Source: Paenibacillus sp. 1011MAR3C5
GTDB lineage: Bacteria; Bacillota; Bacilli; Paenibacillales; Paenibacillaceae
Direction of reading: 5' to 3'
DNA length: 64,000 nt
Assembly: GCF_003591485.1 (NCBI RefSeq)
Contig: NZ_QZCF01000009.1
Span: 62,001-126,000, forward strand
Positions 35,397-43,848 of the stretch are shown piece by piece; the stretch's first letter is position 1; the number at the start of each line of letters is the position of its first letter. Made by a program: the position numbers and the translations under genes. The notes below the pieces were generated by a model. The model did no database searches. It was given only the letters and a program-made list of their open reading frames with translations, and was not told the origin of the DNA.

Positions 35397-36283
35397 TGAA
35401 ACCCAAAACAGTTGACAAGATTGCCACAGGCGTCATTATCGGCGTTGCGGGCTTGATCGTGCTTGTGCTTGCCGGCTTGCTCGGCTTTATCATGGTGCGC
35501 GGTCTTGGGCACTTGAGCTTTGACTTTCTCACGTCGCCTCCAGAGTCGATTCGTGCGGGCGGTGGCATCGGTCCCCAATTATTCAACTCGCTGTTCCTGC
35601 TTGTATTGACGATGATCATCACAGTGCCGCTTGGTATCGGCGCTGGCATCTATATGAGCGAATATGCCAAAGCGAACAAAATGACGGACTTTATCCGGCT
35701 CGTCGTGGAAGTATTGTCTTCCTTCCCTTCGATCGTCGTTGGTTTGTTCGGTCTTCTCATGCTGGTTAACTACTTCGGGCTCGGCTTCTCGTTGTTCGCA
35801 GGCGCCCTGGCGCTGACGATCTTCAACCTGCCGCTGATGGTGCGGATTACGGAGCAGGGGCTGAAGAGCGTGCCGCGCGAGCAGAAGGAAGCGGCGCTGG
35901 CCCTCGGTCTCACCAAGTGGAAGACGATTACGTCGATCATGCTGCCGATCGCGCTGCCGATTATCGTATCCGGCACGATCCTTGCGGCTGGCCGCGTCTT
36001 CGGCGAAGCGGCTGCGCTGCTCTTCACGGCAGGCATGAGCTCGCCGCGTCTTGACTTCTCGGACTGGAACCCGCTTAGCCCGGTGTCGCCGCTGAATCCG
36101 TTCCGCCCTGCCGAGACGCTTGCCGTTCATATCTGGAAGATCAATTCCGAAGGCCTTGCTCCCGATGCGACGGAGATCGCCGCAGGCGCATCCGCTGTAC
36201 TTGTCATTACCGTGCTTCTGTTCAACCTTCTGGCAAGGTGGCTTGGCCGATTCATGTACCGCAAGTTTACCGCTATGAAATAG
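35393..36283 (+). CDS. pstA: Phosphate ABC transporter permease PstA
   Basis: A 296-residue permease with six membrane helices and hallmark 'VVEVLSSFPSIVVGLFGLL' and 'SVPREQKEAALALGLTKWKTI' (EAA loop). It pairs with PstC to form the phosphate channel. The start overlaps the pstC stop; ATG 35393 and ATG 35396 are both possible. PstB2 follows after 12 bp. Confidence 0.95.
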   Translation: MMKPKTVDKIATGVIIGVAGLIVLVLAGLLGFIMVRGLGHLSFDFLTSPPESIRAGGGIGPQLFNSLFLLVLTMIITVPLGIGAGIYMSEYAKANKMTDFIRLVVEVLSSFPSIVVGLFGLLMLVNYFGLGFSLFAGALALTIFNLPLMVRITEQGLKSVPREQKEAALALGLTKWKTITSIMLPIALPIIVSGTILAAGRVFGEAAALLFTAGMSSPRLDFSDWNPLSPVSPLNPFRPAETLAVHIWKINSEGLAPDATEIAAGASAVLVITVLLFNLLARWLGRFMYRKFTAMK

Positions 36284-36295
36284 GAGGCACAGCAT

Positions 36296-37054
36296 ATGAC
36301 TGAAAAAGGAATATCCGTCAAGGATTTGAGCGTATATTACGGCGACAACAAAGCCGTTAAGAATGTAACGATAGACTTCAACAATAAAGACGTCACGGCA
36401 CTGATCGGGCCGTCCGGCTGCGGGAAGTCGACCTTCCTGCGTACGCTGAACCGGATGAATGATCTTATTCCGAACGCGCGGATGACGGGCGAGATCTGGA
36501 TTGGCGATGAGGATATCAACCATCCGAAGACGGATGTCGTCCTGCTCCGCCGCCGGATCGGCATGGTCTGGCAGCGCCCCAATCCATTCCACAAATCGAT
36601 CTATGAGAATATCGCCTTCGGTCCGCGCTATCATGGCTTGAAGAACAAGAGCCAACTGGATGACCTCGTTGAGGAGTCCTTGCGTAAGGCGGCTCTGTGG
36701 GAGGAGACGAAGGACAGACTGCACTCCTCCGCGCTCAAGCTGTCGGGCGGACAGCAGCAGCGTCTGTGCATCGCGCGTTCCATCGCGGTGAAGCCGGATA
36801 TTATCCTGATGGATGAGCCGGCTTCAGCGCTCGACCCGGTATCTACCTCCAAGGTGGAGGAGCTGATCTCCGAGCTCAAGCAGGATTACTGCATTGTCAT
36901 CGTGACGCACAACATGCACCAAGCGGCGCGCGTATCCTCCAAGACCGCCTTCTTCCTCTCTGGCGAGCTGGTGGAGTATGACAATACGGAGACGATGTTC
37001 ACGAATCCGGTGAAAAAGGAAACAAGCGATTACATCTCAGGGCGATTCGGTTAA
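36296..37054 (+). CDS. pstB: Phosphate ABC transporter ATP-binding protein, copy 2
   Basis: A 252-residue ABC ATPase with Walker A 'GPSGCGKSTFLRTLNRMND', Q-loop 'MVWQRPNPFHKSIYEN', signature 'LSGGQQQRLCIARS', Walker B 'IILMDEPASALDP' and end 'DYISGRFG'. AGGAGG precedes the ATG. It is the operon-linked ATPase of pstSCA. It differs from copy 1 throughout (for example Q-loop QRP against QQP), so the two are old paralogues rather than a fresh duplication. Confidence 0.96.
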   Translation: MTEKGISVKDLSVYYGDNKAVKNVTIDFNNKDVTALIGPSGCGKSTFLRTLNRMNDLIPNARMTGEIWIGDEDINHPKTDVVLLRRRIGMVWQRPNPFHKSIYENIAFGPRYHGLKNKSQLDDLVEESLRKAALWEETKDRLHSSALKLSGGQQQRLCIARSIAVKPDIILMDEPASALDPVSTSKVEELISELKQDYCIVIVTHNMHQAARVSSKTAFFLSGELVEYDNTETMFTNPVKKETSDYISGRFG

Positions 37055-37084
37055 GTAATTCGGTAGTGGGCCATTTATTTTCAA

Positions 37085-37130
37085 GGCAATTTCCAGTCGG
37101 CGGCAAGCCGGCGGGGAGTTGTCTTTTTTT
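37085..37130 (+). terminator. Terminator of the pstSCAB2 operon
   Basis: GGCAA/TTGTC, TCC/GGA and CGGC/GCCG pair in one broken stem between 37085 and 37123, followed by seven T (37124-37130). Confidence 0.85.
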
Positions 37131-37190
37131 GGGCTTCGCGAAAGGTGCCGGACCGATGTCTAGGAGAAAAGTCGCGGTTTTTTGTGCAAT

Positions 37191-37244
37191 TTTACGCGGC
37201 CCTAACAATTGTATAGATCAATGTTCACACTTGATCGTTATGGT
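37191..37244 (+). promoter_or_regulatory. Pho-box promoter of the GGDEF-EAL pair
   Basis: TTTACG (37191), CTAACA (37202), a weak ATAGAT (37213) and TTCACA (37224) sit 11 bp apart; TATGGT (37239) is the -10 box, 15 bp after the last start. The layout equals that of pstB1. Confidence 0.72.
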
Positions 37245-37295
37245 AGGAGTAAGGATTCATTACGATTTATCATTTCTGGCATCGAGGGGATTCGC

Positions 37296-38813
37296 ATGGG
37301 CGAGATCGGCTTGGGTTTGCTGCATCAAGGGATGATACAGTCCATTCGGAAGCAATGGGCCGCGGGATGCGGCGTAGCTGTCCTTTATTTGCAGGGGAGC
37401 CCTGGATATGGGGACTTGGACGCCATCATCATGGGGAACTGGCAGGGCGAGGAGAGACGGGTGTTCTGGAGACAGCGGCTGGAGCATGAATATTATTTCT
37501 TGCTGCGGCTTCGTCCTGGTGAGCAATGGAGCTCGCATGCGGCCGGACGATGGACAAGCTTGCTGCGCAAGCGGATAGCTGAGGCCGCGATGCAGAAGGG
37601 AAGCGAGGCGCCCGCTGAGGGCACCGGAATAGGGATCGGTCTCTGTCTTGCCCTGCCTGCTCAGGATGTGATGGCGGAGACCTCCGTCTACCGCGCTATG
37701 TTGGCGGCAAAGGAGCTGTCGGCTTCTGAAAGTGGCCATGAGAAGGGCAGGGGTGATGTCCATGCGGGGGCGTCTTTAGGAGCAGCTGCACGGAAAGGAG
37801 CTGCTAGTCTTGTAAGGCCAGGCGTACAGACCATCGGGACGCTTGCGGCTCCCATTACGGCTATAGCTTCCTATGCTCATGTTTCTGAAGCATCGTATGT
37901 GTTCGATACCGATGCGCATGTGCCCGGGATTGTCGTGGTGAGAGATGGCGAGCCGGTAGGCCTGCTCATGCGGGAGAAGCTGCATCAGATGCTTGCCGGT
38001 CAATATGGACTTCCTCTGTACTGGAACCGGTCTGTCGAGCGCATTATGGATAATCAACCGCTTATAGTGGATGAGAGCATGCCGGTGGAGCGAGTCTCAC
38101 AGCTCGCGATGGAGAGAAGTGATTTCCGGTTATATGATGTGGTGATCATTACGAAGAATGGTCAATTGAAGGGAGCGGCTTCCGTCAGAGCGATTCTGGA
38201 GTGTATGACAGCACTTCGGACTGAAGAGGCACGATCGGCTAATCCGCTTACGGGCTTGCCGGGCAACAGCGGCATTCAGTCGGAGCTTGCCAGCCGAATC
38301 AGCGGGAAGAGAGCTTTTGCCATGGTATATGCGGATATGGATTTTTTCAAATGGTTTAATGATTGCTTTGGCTTCGGGCTTGGCGATGAGTTGATCCGGT
38401 ATCTGGCCGACCTGATGAGGGGCGTGTTCGGCAAGATAGGCGGTTCGGAAACGTTCATTGGACATATTGGCGGGGACGACTTTATTGCCCTGAGTAATCC
38501 CGCTCAAACCGAGGTGGCTTGCCGCGAGCTGATCGGCTTGTTCGATCAAGGCGTGCGCCAGTTCTATGGCGGTGAAGAAGTAACGGCGGTAACGGACCGC
38601 AGCGGCCATTTGATCGAGCAAGCGGGTGTATCGCTGTCGTTGTCGGTGCTCGTATGGGATGGGCAGGCGCCGGTGAGCCCGGCCATGATCTCGCAGCAAG
38701 CCGCAAGGCTGAAGAAAAGGGCCAAGTCGATGAGAGGCAGTATATGCATGATCGGGCATCTAACGGAACAGCAGCATAGAGAGGATACAATCGACGGTGA
38801 ACATACAGAATGA
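37296..38813 (+). CDS. CBS-GGDEF protein (probable c-di-GMP enzyme or sensor)
   Basis: A 505-residue cytosolic protein. Residues 1-140 are a degenerate domain that resembles the start of the next gene's product. A CBS-like module at about 185-310 ('VGLLMREKLHQMLAGQYG', 'LYDVVIITKNGQLKGAASVRAIL') matches the chemoreceptor at 29.2 kb. The GGDEF domain begins at 'NPLTGLPGN' (about 320) and has 'YADMDFFKWFND' and 'GHIGGDDF', so the signature is GGDDF, not GGDEF, and the RxxD inhibitory site is absent. Activity as a diguanylate cyclase is uncertain. The ATG at 37296 follows GAGGGG; upstream in-frame TTG 37209 and ATG 37221 lie inside the Pho box. The next gene overlaps by 17 bp. Confidence 0.85.
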   Translation: MGEIGLGLLHQGMIQSIRKQWAAGCGVAVLYLQGSPGYGDLDAIIMGNWQGEERRVFWRQRLEHEYYFLLRLRPGEQWSSHAAGRWTSLLRKRIAEAAMQKGSEAPAEGTGIGIGLCLALPAQDVMAETSVYRAMLAAKELSASESGHEKGRGDVHAGASLGAAARKGAASLVRPGVQTIGTLAAPITAIASYAHVSEASYVFDTDAHVPGIVVVRDGEPVGLLMREKLHQMLAGQYGLPLYWNRSVERIMDNQPLIVDESMPVERVSQLAMERSDFRLYDVVIITKNGQLKGAASVRAILECMTALRTEEARSANPLTGLPGNSGIQSELASRISGKRAFAMVYADMDFFKWFNDCFGFGLGDELIRYLADLMRGVFGKIGGSETFIGHIGGDDFIALSNPAQTEVACRELIGLFDQGVRQFYGGEEVTAVTDRSGHLIEQAGVSLSLSVLVWDGQAPVSPAMISQQAARLKKRAKSMRGSICMIGHLTEQQHREDTIDGEHTE

Positions 38814-39999
38814 GACTGGGGCAATAATGAGATCAGCTATTCCAGATGGCTCTGAATATGCAGGTTTGATCTATCTGTCGTGGCAACGATCCGATGATGG
38901 CGCAGACAAAGATGCGGCTGCTCGCCTGCGAGTGCAGTGGAGGACGATTGCTGAGCAAGAGATGCCGGCCATAATGCGCGATAGGGCGCTGAAGCTGGAG
39001 TGGTGCTGGCAAAATGATGATTTGTTCCTTAGAGCGTGGCTTCAGGGGATGGAGCGGGGATGGTGGGAGAGCCTGCTGGAGCAAGCCGCCCATGCAGCCG
39101 GCTGTCAGCTGGAACAATTCATGCGGGTGGAGCAGGGCGGCCCCAGCCAGTTGAATATTGGAGTTGCTGTGCTGGATTGCCGCGGCGCGCAAGGCGATGG
39201 AGGGTCGATCTGGTATGAGGCTGCCAAGCGTGCGATTCTGCAAAGCCAGCGTGAAGGCGATGTGAAGCGGCATGCCCGGCGCAGAGCTCTGCGCAGCATA
39301 TTGTCGGAGAAGGCGATCTATCCCGTCTATCAGCCGATTGTCGCGCTAGGCGAGGGAGCGGGCATATTCGGCTATGAGGCCTTGACCCGGCTTCACGATA
39401 ACAGCGTGTTCAGCGGTCCTTTGGAGCTGTTCCGCTTCGCTGGCGAAGAGGGCTCCGTCTATTCGCTTGACCGGATCGCACGGGAGCATGCGATCGACGG
39501 ATGCCTGAAGCTTGCCCCGAATCAAAAGCTGTTTATTAATGTGATGGCGCAGATTATGGAGGACCCTTTCTTCTTGCCGGGACGTACGCTCAGCTTCCTG
39601 GAGCGCCATCATCTGCAGCCGAATCAGGTCGTATTCGAGATTACAGAACGAAGCTCTATCGAAGATTACCCGGCTGTCAAGAAGGCGCTGCAGCATTACC
39701 GCAATCAAGGCTATCAGATCGCCATTGACGATGTAGGAGCGGGCTATTCCTCCTTGCAGTCGATTGTGGAGCTGCGGCCCGACTACTTGAAAATTGACCG
39801 TTCCATCATCCAGCATATTCATCAAGACGACGTGAAGGCGCATATTCTGCATACGCTGCAAGAGGTAGGGGCGAAGCTCGGCGTGCCGCTTATTGCCGAA
39901 GGCATCGAGAAGGAAGAGGAGCTTGCGGCACTGACCCGAATGGGCATCCCTTACGCGCAGGGCTACCATCTGGGCAAGCCGGGTCCATTCCCGGCATAA
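38797..39999 (+). CDS. EAL-domain c-di-GMP phosphodiesterase
   Basis: A 400-residue cytosolic protein. A degenerate N-terminal domain (about 10-150) precedes a full EAL domain (about 165-400). All main catalytic motifs are present: 'YEALTR' (EAL), 'LFINVM', 'VVFEITERS', 'IAIDDVGAGYSSL' (DDxGxG), 'YLKIDRS', 'IAEGIEKEEE' and 'AQGYHLGKP'. It should hydrolyse cyclic di-GMP. The GTG at 38797 overlaps the GGDEF gene; an ATG at 38827 with GGGG before it is an alternative start. Together the pair looks like a split form of EAL-CBS-GGDEF proteins, made as two overlapping genes under one Pho-box promoter. Confidence 0.92.
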   Translation: MNIQNETGAIMRSAIPDGSEYAGLIYLSWQRSDDGADKDAAARLRVQWRTIAEQEMPAIMRDRALKLEWCWQNDDLFLRAWLQGMERGWWESLLEQAAHAAGCQLEQFMRVEQGGPSQLNIGVAVLDCRGAQGDGGSIWYEAAKRAILQSQREGDVKRHARRRALRSILSEKAIYPVYQPIVALGEGAGIFGYEALTRLHDNSVFSGPLELFRFAGEEGSVYSLDRIAREHAIDGCLKLAPNQKLFINVMAQIMEDPFFLPGRTLSFLERHHLQPNQVVFEITERSSIEDYPAVKKALQHYRNQGYQIAIDDVGAGYSSLQSIVELRPDYLKIDRSIIQHIHQDDVKAHILHTLQEVGAKLGVPLIAEGIEKEEELAALTRMGIPYAQGYHLGKPGPFPA

Positions 40000-40037
40000 A
40001 AGCAGGGCTTTTTCCAGGCAAGTCGGGGTGACGATGC

Positions 40038-40065
40038 TTGGGAAGAGCCCATTTTGTGGTATGAT
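40038..40065 (+). promoter_or_regulatory. Possible sigma-A promoter for polA
   Basis: TTGGGA (40038) and TATGAT (40060) are 16 bp apart, about 35 bp before polA. Confidence 0.4.
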
Positions 40066-40099
40066 AGGAAAATAGGATGTTTAGCTTTGGAGAAACGGG

Positions 40100-42793
40100 G
40101 TGCTTCTACTTTTTATGGATAAATGGATGTTGATTGACGGGAATAGTATTGCATATCGCGCGTTCTTCGCTATGCCGCCACTAACGAATTCGGCAGGCCA
40201 GCATACGAACGCGATTTTTGGCTTTACGACGATGCTGCTGAAGCTGCTGGAGGAGCATAAGCCGACGCATGTGCTGGTCGCATTCGACGCAGGCAAGGTG
40301 ACGTTCCGTCATGAGGGCTATAGCGAGTACAAGGGCGGACGGCAGAAGACGCCGCCTGAGCTGTCGGAGCAGTTCCCGGTATTGAAGGATCTGATTACTT
40401 CCTTCGGGATCGCGCAGTTCGAGCTGAACGGCTATGAGGCCGATGATATTATCGGCACGCTGACGAAGCAGGCGGATGAGCAAGGCGTCAAGACGGTAGT
40501 GGTAACTGGGGACAAAGATATGCTGCAGCTGTCCTCGGAAGGGGTAACGGTCGCGGTCACCCGCAAGGGCGTCAGCGAGGTGGAGCTGTATACGCCTGAG
40601 TCGATCCAAGAGAAGTACGGACTCGTGCCGCTGCAGATCATTGATCTGAAGGGGCTGATGGGCGATACGTCCGATAACATCCCCGGTGTGCCGGGCGTAG
40701 GCGAGAAGACGGCGCTTAAGCTGCTTCATGAATATGCTTCGGTAGAGAATGTGCTTGGCAATCTTGACAAGCTGAAAGGCAAGCTGAAGGAAAATCTGGA
40801 GAATCATCAGGATGACGCCATGATGAGCAAAAAGCTGGCGACGATCTATCGTGAGGTTCCGCTCGAGCGGGAGACGGACGAGCTGCGCTGGAGCGGCTAT
40901 GACAACGCGAAGCTGGGCGAGGCATTCCGCAAGCTGGAGTTCAAGTCGCTGCTGGAGAAGCTGCAGCTAAGCTCTGACAGTGGAGCGACGGAGTCCGAGG
41001 CAAAGGCGGCGATCGCGGAGCTGAACATTACGGTTGTGGATGAGGGCGACTCCGGCGAGCTGGAGCGGCTGACGAAAGCGCTGCTGGCATCGGACAAGCA
41101 GGGCCTCTACATCGAAGCAGTCGGCGAAAACCCGCATCACGCAGAGCTGCTTGGCCTATCCATAGCAACAGAGGATGAGGTGTTCGTTCTCTCTATGGAA
41201 GCGGTCAAGGGAGAGGGAGCAGAGGGCTTCCGCGAATGGCTGGCTGACGAAGGCAAGCCGAAGTACGGCTTCGATACACATAAGGCAGAGCTGGCGCTGC
41301 GCTGGAACGGTCTAGCGCTTGGCGGGGCGGCATTCGACGTCCAGCTCGCCGCGTACCTGCTCGATCCGACAGACAGCGCGCTGTCTCTGAGCGCGATCCA
41401 TGACCGCCAAGGACTGAGCGGTGTGCCGTCGGACGAATCCGTCTACGGCAAAGGCGCCAAGTTCAAGGTGCCGGACGCCGAGACGCTTCACCGCCATCTG
41501 GCGCTGAAGGCGGACGCGGTCAGAAGACTGCTGCCGATTATGACCGAAGAGCTGAAGAATAGAGGCATGAGCAAGCTGTACTTTGACCTGGAGCATCCGC
41601 TATCCCGTGTGCTTGCCGGCATGGAGCACCAAGGCATCAAGGTGGAGAAGAGCGTGCTGGAGGAGCTGGGCAAGGATCTGGAATCACAGCTCTCCCGCAT
41701 TATGAGTGAGATCTACACGCTTGCGGGCACGGAGTTCAATATCAACTCGCCGAAGCAGCTGGGCGAGATCCTGTTCGAAAAGCTGAATCTGCCCTCGAAG
41801 AAGAAAACGAAGACAGGAGGCTACTCGACCGATGCGGAAATATTAGAGGAGCTTGCTCCATACCATGATATCATTCCGCTGATCCTGCATTTCCGCCAGC
41901 TCTCGAAGCTGCAATCCACATACGTGGAAGGCTTGCTGAAGGAGGTTCGCGAGGAGACGGGCAAGGTGCACACGTATTACCGCCAGACAATCGCGGCAAC
42001 AGGCCGCTTAAGCAGCCAATTCCCGAACCTGCAGAACATTCCGATCAGGCTGGAGGAAGGCCGTCAAATCCGCAAGGCATTCGTGCCTTCTGAGCCGGGC
42101 TGGACGATTCTGGCAGCCGACTACTCGCAGATCGAGCTGCGTGTACTTGCTCATATTTCCGATGACGAGAACTTGAAGGAAGCGTTCATCCACGACATGG
42201 ACATTCATACGAAAACAGCGATGGACGTATTCGGCGTAACGGCTGAACAAGTGGACAGCAATATGCGCCGCTCCGCCAAGGCCGTCAACTTCGGCATCGT
42301 ATACGGCATCAGCGACTTTGGCTTGTCTCAGAATCTGGGCATTACACGCAAGGATGCGGCACAGTTTATCGAGCAGTATTTCAGCGTATTCAAGGGTGTG
42401 CGCAATTATATGGACAATATCAAAGCCCAGGCGAAGCGCGACGGCTATGTGACGACGCTGCTGGACCGCCGCCGCTACTTGCCGGAGATCAAGGCGTCGA
42501 ACTTCAATCTACGTTCGTTCGCTGAGCGGACGGCGATGAATACACCAATCCAAGGCACGGCTGCCGATATTATCAAGCTGGCGATGGTGCAGATGGATGA
42601 AGCGCTTCGCGAGCGCGGCCTTAAGAGCCGCATGCTGCTTCAAGTGCATGACGAATTGGTATTCGAGGTTCCGCCGGATGAGCTGGAGCTGATGAAGACG
42701 CTGCTGCCTGAGGTGATGTCAGGCGCGCTTGAGCTGGTTGTGCCGCTGAAGGCGGATGTCAGCTTCGGAGATAATTGGTACGAGGCGAAGTAG
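40100..42793 (+). CDS. polA: DNA polymerase I
   Basis: An 897-residue (or 892) DNA polymerase I for repair and Okazaki-fragment processing. Residues 1-295 form the 5'-3' exonuclease ('IDGNSIAYRAFFAM', 'GYEADDIIGTL', 'GVPGVGEKTALKLL'). The 3'-5' exonuclease-like part (about 310-480) lacks the DxE motif ('LYIEAVGENPHHAELLG'), so it is probably not proofreading, as in other Bacillales. The polymerase has motif A 'DYSQIELRVLAHIS', motif B 'RRSAKAVNFGIVYGIS' and motif C 'QVHDELVFE'. GTG 40100 has GGAG 7 nt upstream; ATG 40115 gives a more family-like N-terminus. It heads the conserved polA-mutM-ytaF-coaE run. Confidence 0.98.
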   Translation: MLLLFMDKWMLIDGNSIAYRAFFAMPPLTNSAGQHTNAIFGFTTMLLKLLEEHKPTHVLVAFDAGKVTFRHEGYSEYKGGRQKTPPELSEQFPVLKDLITSFGIAQFELNGYEADDIIGTLTKQADEQGVKTVVVTGDKDMLQLSSEGVTVAVTRKGVSEVELYTPESIQEKYGLVPLQIIDLKGLMGDTSDNIPGVPGVGEKTALKLLHEYASVENVLGNLDKLKGKLKENLENHQDDAMMSKKLATIYREVPLERETDELRWSGYDNAKLGEAFRKLEFKSLLEKLQLSSDSGATESEAKAAIAELNITVVDEGDSGELERLTKALLASDKQGLYIEAVGENPHHAELLGLSIATEDEVFVLSMEAVKGEGAEGFREWLADEGKPKYGFDTHKAELALRWNGLALGGAAFDVQLAAYLLDPTDSALSLSAIHDRQGLSGVPSDESVYGKGAKFKVPDAETLHRHLALKADAVRRLLPIMTEELKNRGMSKLYFDLEHPLSRVLAGMEHQGIKVEKSVLEELGKDLESQLSRIMSEIYTLAGTEFNINSPKQLGEILFEKLNLPSKKKTKTGGYSTDAEILEELAPYHDIIPLILHFRQLSKLQSTYVEGLLKEVREETGKVHTYYRQTIAATGRLSSQFPNLQNIPIRLEEGRQIRKAFVPSEPGWTILAADYSQIELRVLAHISDDENLKEAFIHDMDIHTKTAMDVFGVTAEQVDSNMRRSAKAVNFGIVYGISDFGLSQNLGITRKDAAQFIEQYFSVFKGVRNYMDNIKAQAKRDGYVTTLLDRRRYLPEIKASNFNLRSFAERTAMNTPIQGTAADIIKLAMVQMDEALRERGLKSRMLLQVHDELVFEVPPDELELMKTLLPEVMSGALELVVPLKADVSFGDNWYEAK

Positions 42794-42852
42794 GGCTGAG
42801 ATAAGGCGTATGGGACCTGAATGCAGTATAATGGTTGTTGAGGTGAGGAGAC

Positions 42853-43689
42853 ATGCCTGAACTGCCAGAGGTAGAGACGGTTAGACGAACATTAATGGAG
42901 CTTGTCGCGGGCAAACGGATCCAATCCGTTACCGTGAAGCTGCCACGCATTATACAACGGCCGGCGGAACCGCAGCAATTCGCGGACGCGCTAGTCGGCC
43001 ATACGATTCAAACGGTAGAACGCAGAGGGAAGTTCCTCCGCATCATACTTGACGGACTGGTGCTGGTGTCGCATCTAAGGATGGAAGGGCGTTACGGCGT
43101 CTACCCTTCCGATGAACCGGTAGAGCTGCATACGCATGTGATGTTCCACTTCGAAGACGGAACGGATCTCCGCTACAAGGATGTCCGTCAATTCGGCACG
43201 ATGCATATATTCAAGACAGGCGAGGAGCTGGAGCTGCCGCCGTTGAACAAGCTGGGCATCGAGCCGCTGGACGAAGCTTTTACGGTGAAAGTGCTGAAGA
43301 GCAAGCTGGAGAAGCGCACGACCAAGATCAAGCCGTTGCTGCTTAATCAAGAGCTTATTGTCGGTCTGGGCAATATCTATGTAGATGAGTCGCTGTTCCT
43401 GGCTCGCATCCATCCCGAGCGGTCGCCGGGCAGTCTGACCGGGGCCGAATGGAAGAGATTGCATGAAGCGATTCGCTCTACGCTTGCGCGGGCGATTGAT
43501 GCCGGCGGCTCGTCTATCAAGTCCTATGTGAACGGACAGGGCGAGATGGGGATGTTCCAGCATCAATTCCTGGTCTATGGCAGGAAGAACGAGCCTTGCA
43601 ATAGCTGCGGCAAGCCGCTGCATAAGTTTGTCGTGGGCGGCAGAGGCACGCACATCTGTACAAAGTGCCAGCCGATGAAGGAAGCATAG
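42853..43689 (+). CDS. mutM: Formamidopyrimidine-DNA glycosylase
   Basis: A 278-residue Fpg/MutM glycosylase that removes 8-oxoguanine and nicks the abasic site. The catalytic N-terminus 'MPELPEVETVRRTL' (P2, E3) is intact, with the conserved lysine in 'RRGKFLRI', the helix-two-turn-helix region 'LGNIYVDESLFLARIHPER' and a C-terminal zinc finger 'CNSCGKPLHK...CTKCQ'. A good RBS (GAGGTGAGGAG) precedes the ATG. It follows polA by 59 bp. Confidence 0.98.
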   Translation: MPELPEVETVRRTLMELVAGKRIQSVTVKLPRIIQRPAEPQQFADALVGHTIQTVERRGKFLRIILDGLVLVSHLRMEGRYGVYPSDEPVELHTHVMFHFEDGTDLRYKDVRQFGTMHIFKTGEELELPPLNKLGIEPLDEAFTVKVLKSKLEKRTTKIKPLLLNQELIVGLGNIYVDESLFLARIHPERSPGSLTGAEWKRLHEAIRSTLARAIDAGGSSIKSYVNGQGEMGMFQHQFLVYGRKNEPCNSCGKPLHKFVVGGRGTHICTKCQPMKEA

Positions 43690-43848
43690 CTGACTAAGCC
43701 ATAGTCCAATTTGCCGTATACTGTGCACCGTGGCGTCACCCCCGCATATGATGATGTTACGAACGATAGGCGGATGCCCTGTCGCTGGTCCGTCCCGTTG
43801 GACCTGACCATGTAACAGTCATCTGCTCTTGCGGGGAGGAGCTTTACG

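Noticed and set aside
37209..37295. Earlier starts of the GGDEF gene (TTG 37209, ATG 37221)
   Set aside because: Both fall inside the Pho box and before the -10 box; GAGGGG points to ATG 37296.
43690..43848. Possible small gene or RNA between mutM and ytaF
   Set aside because: No RBS-led frame, clear hairpin or promoter pattern was found in this 159-bp gap.
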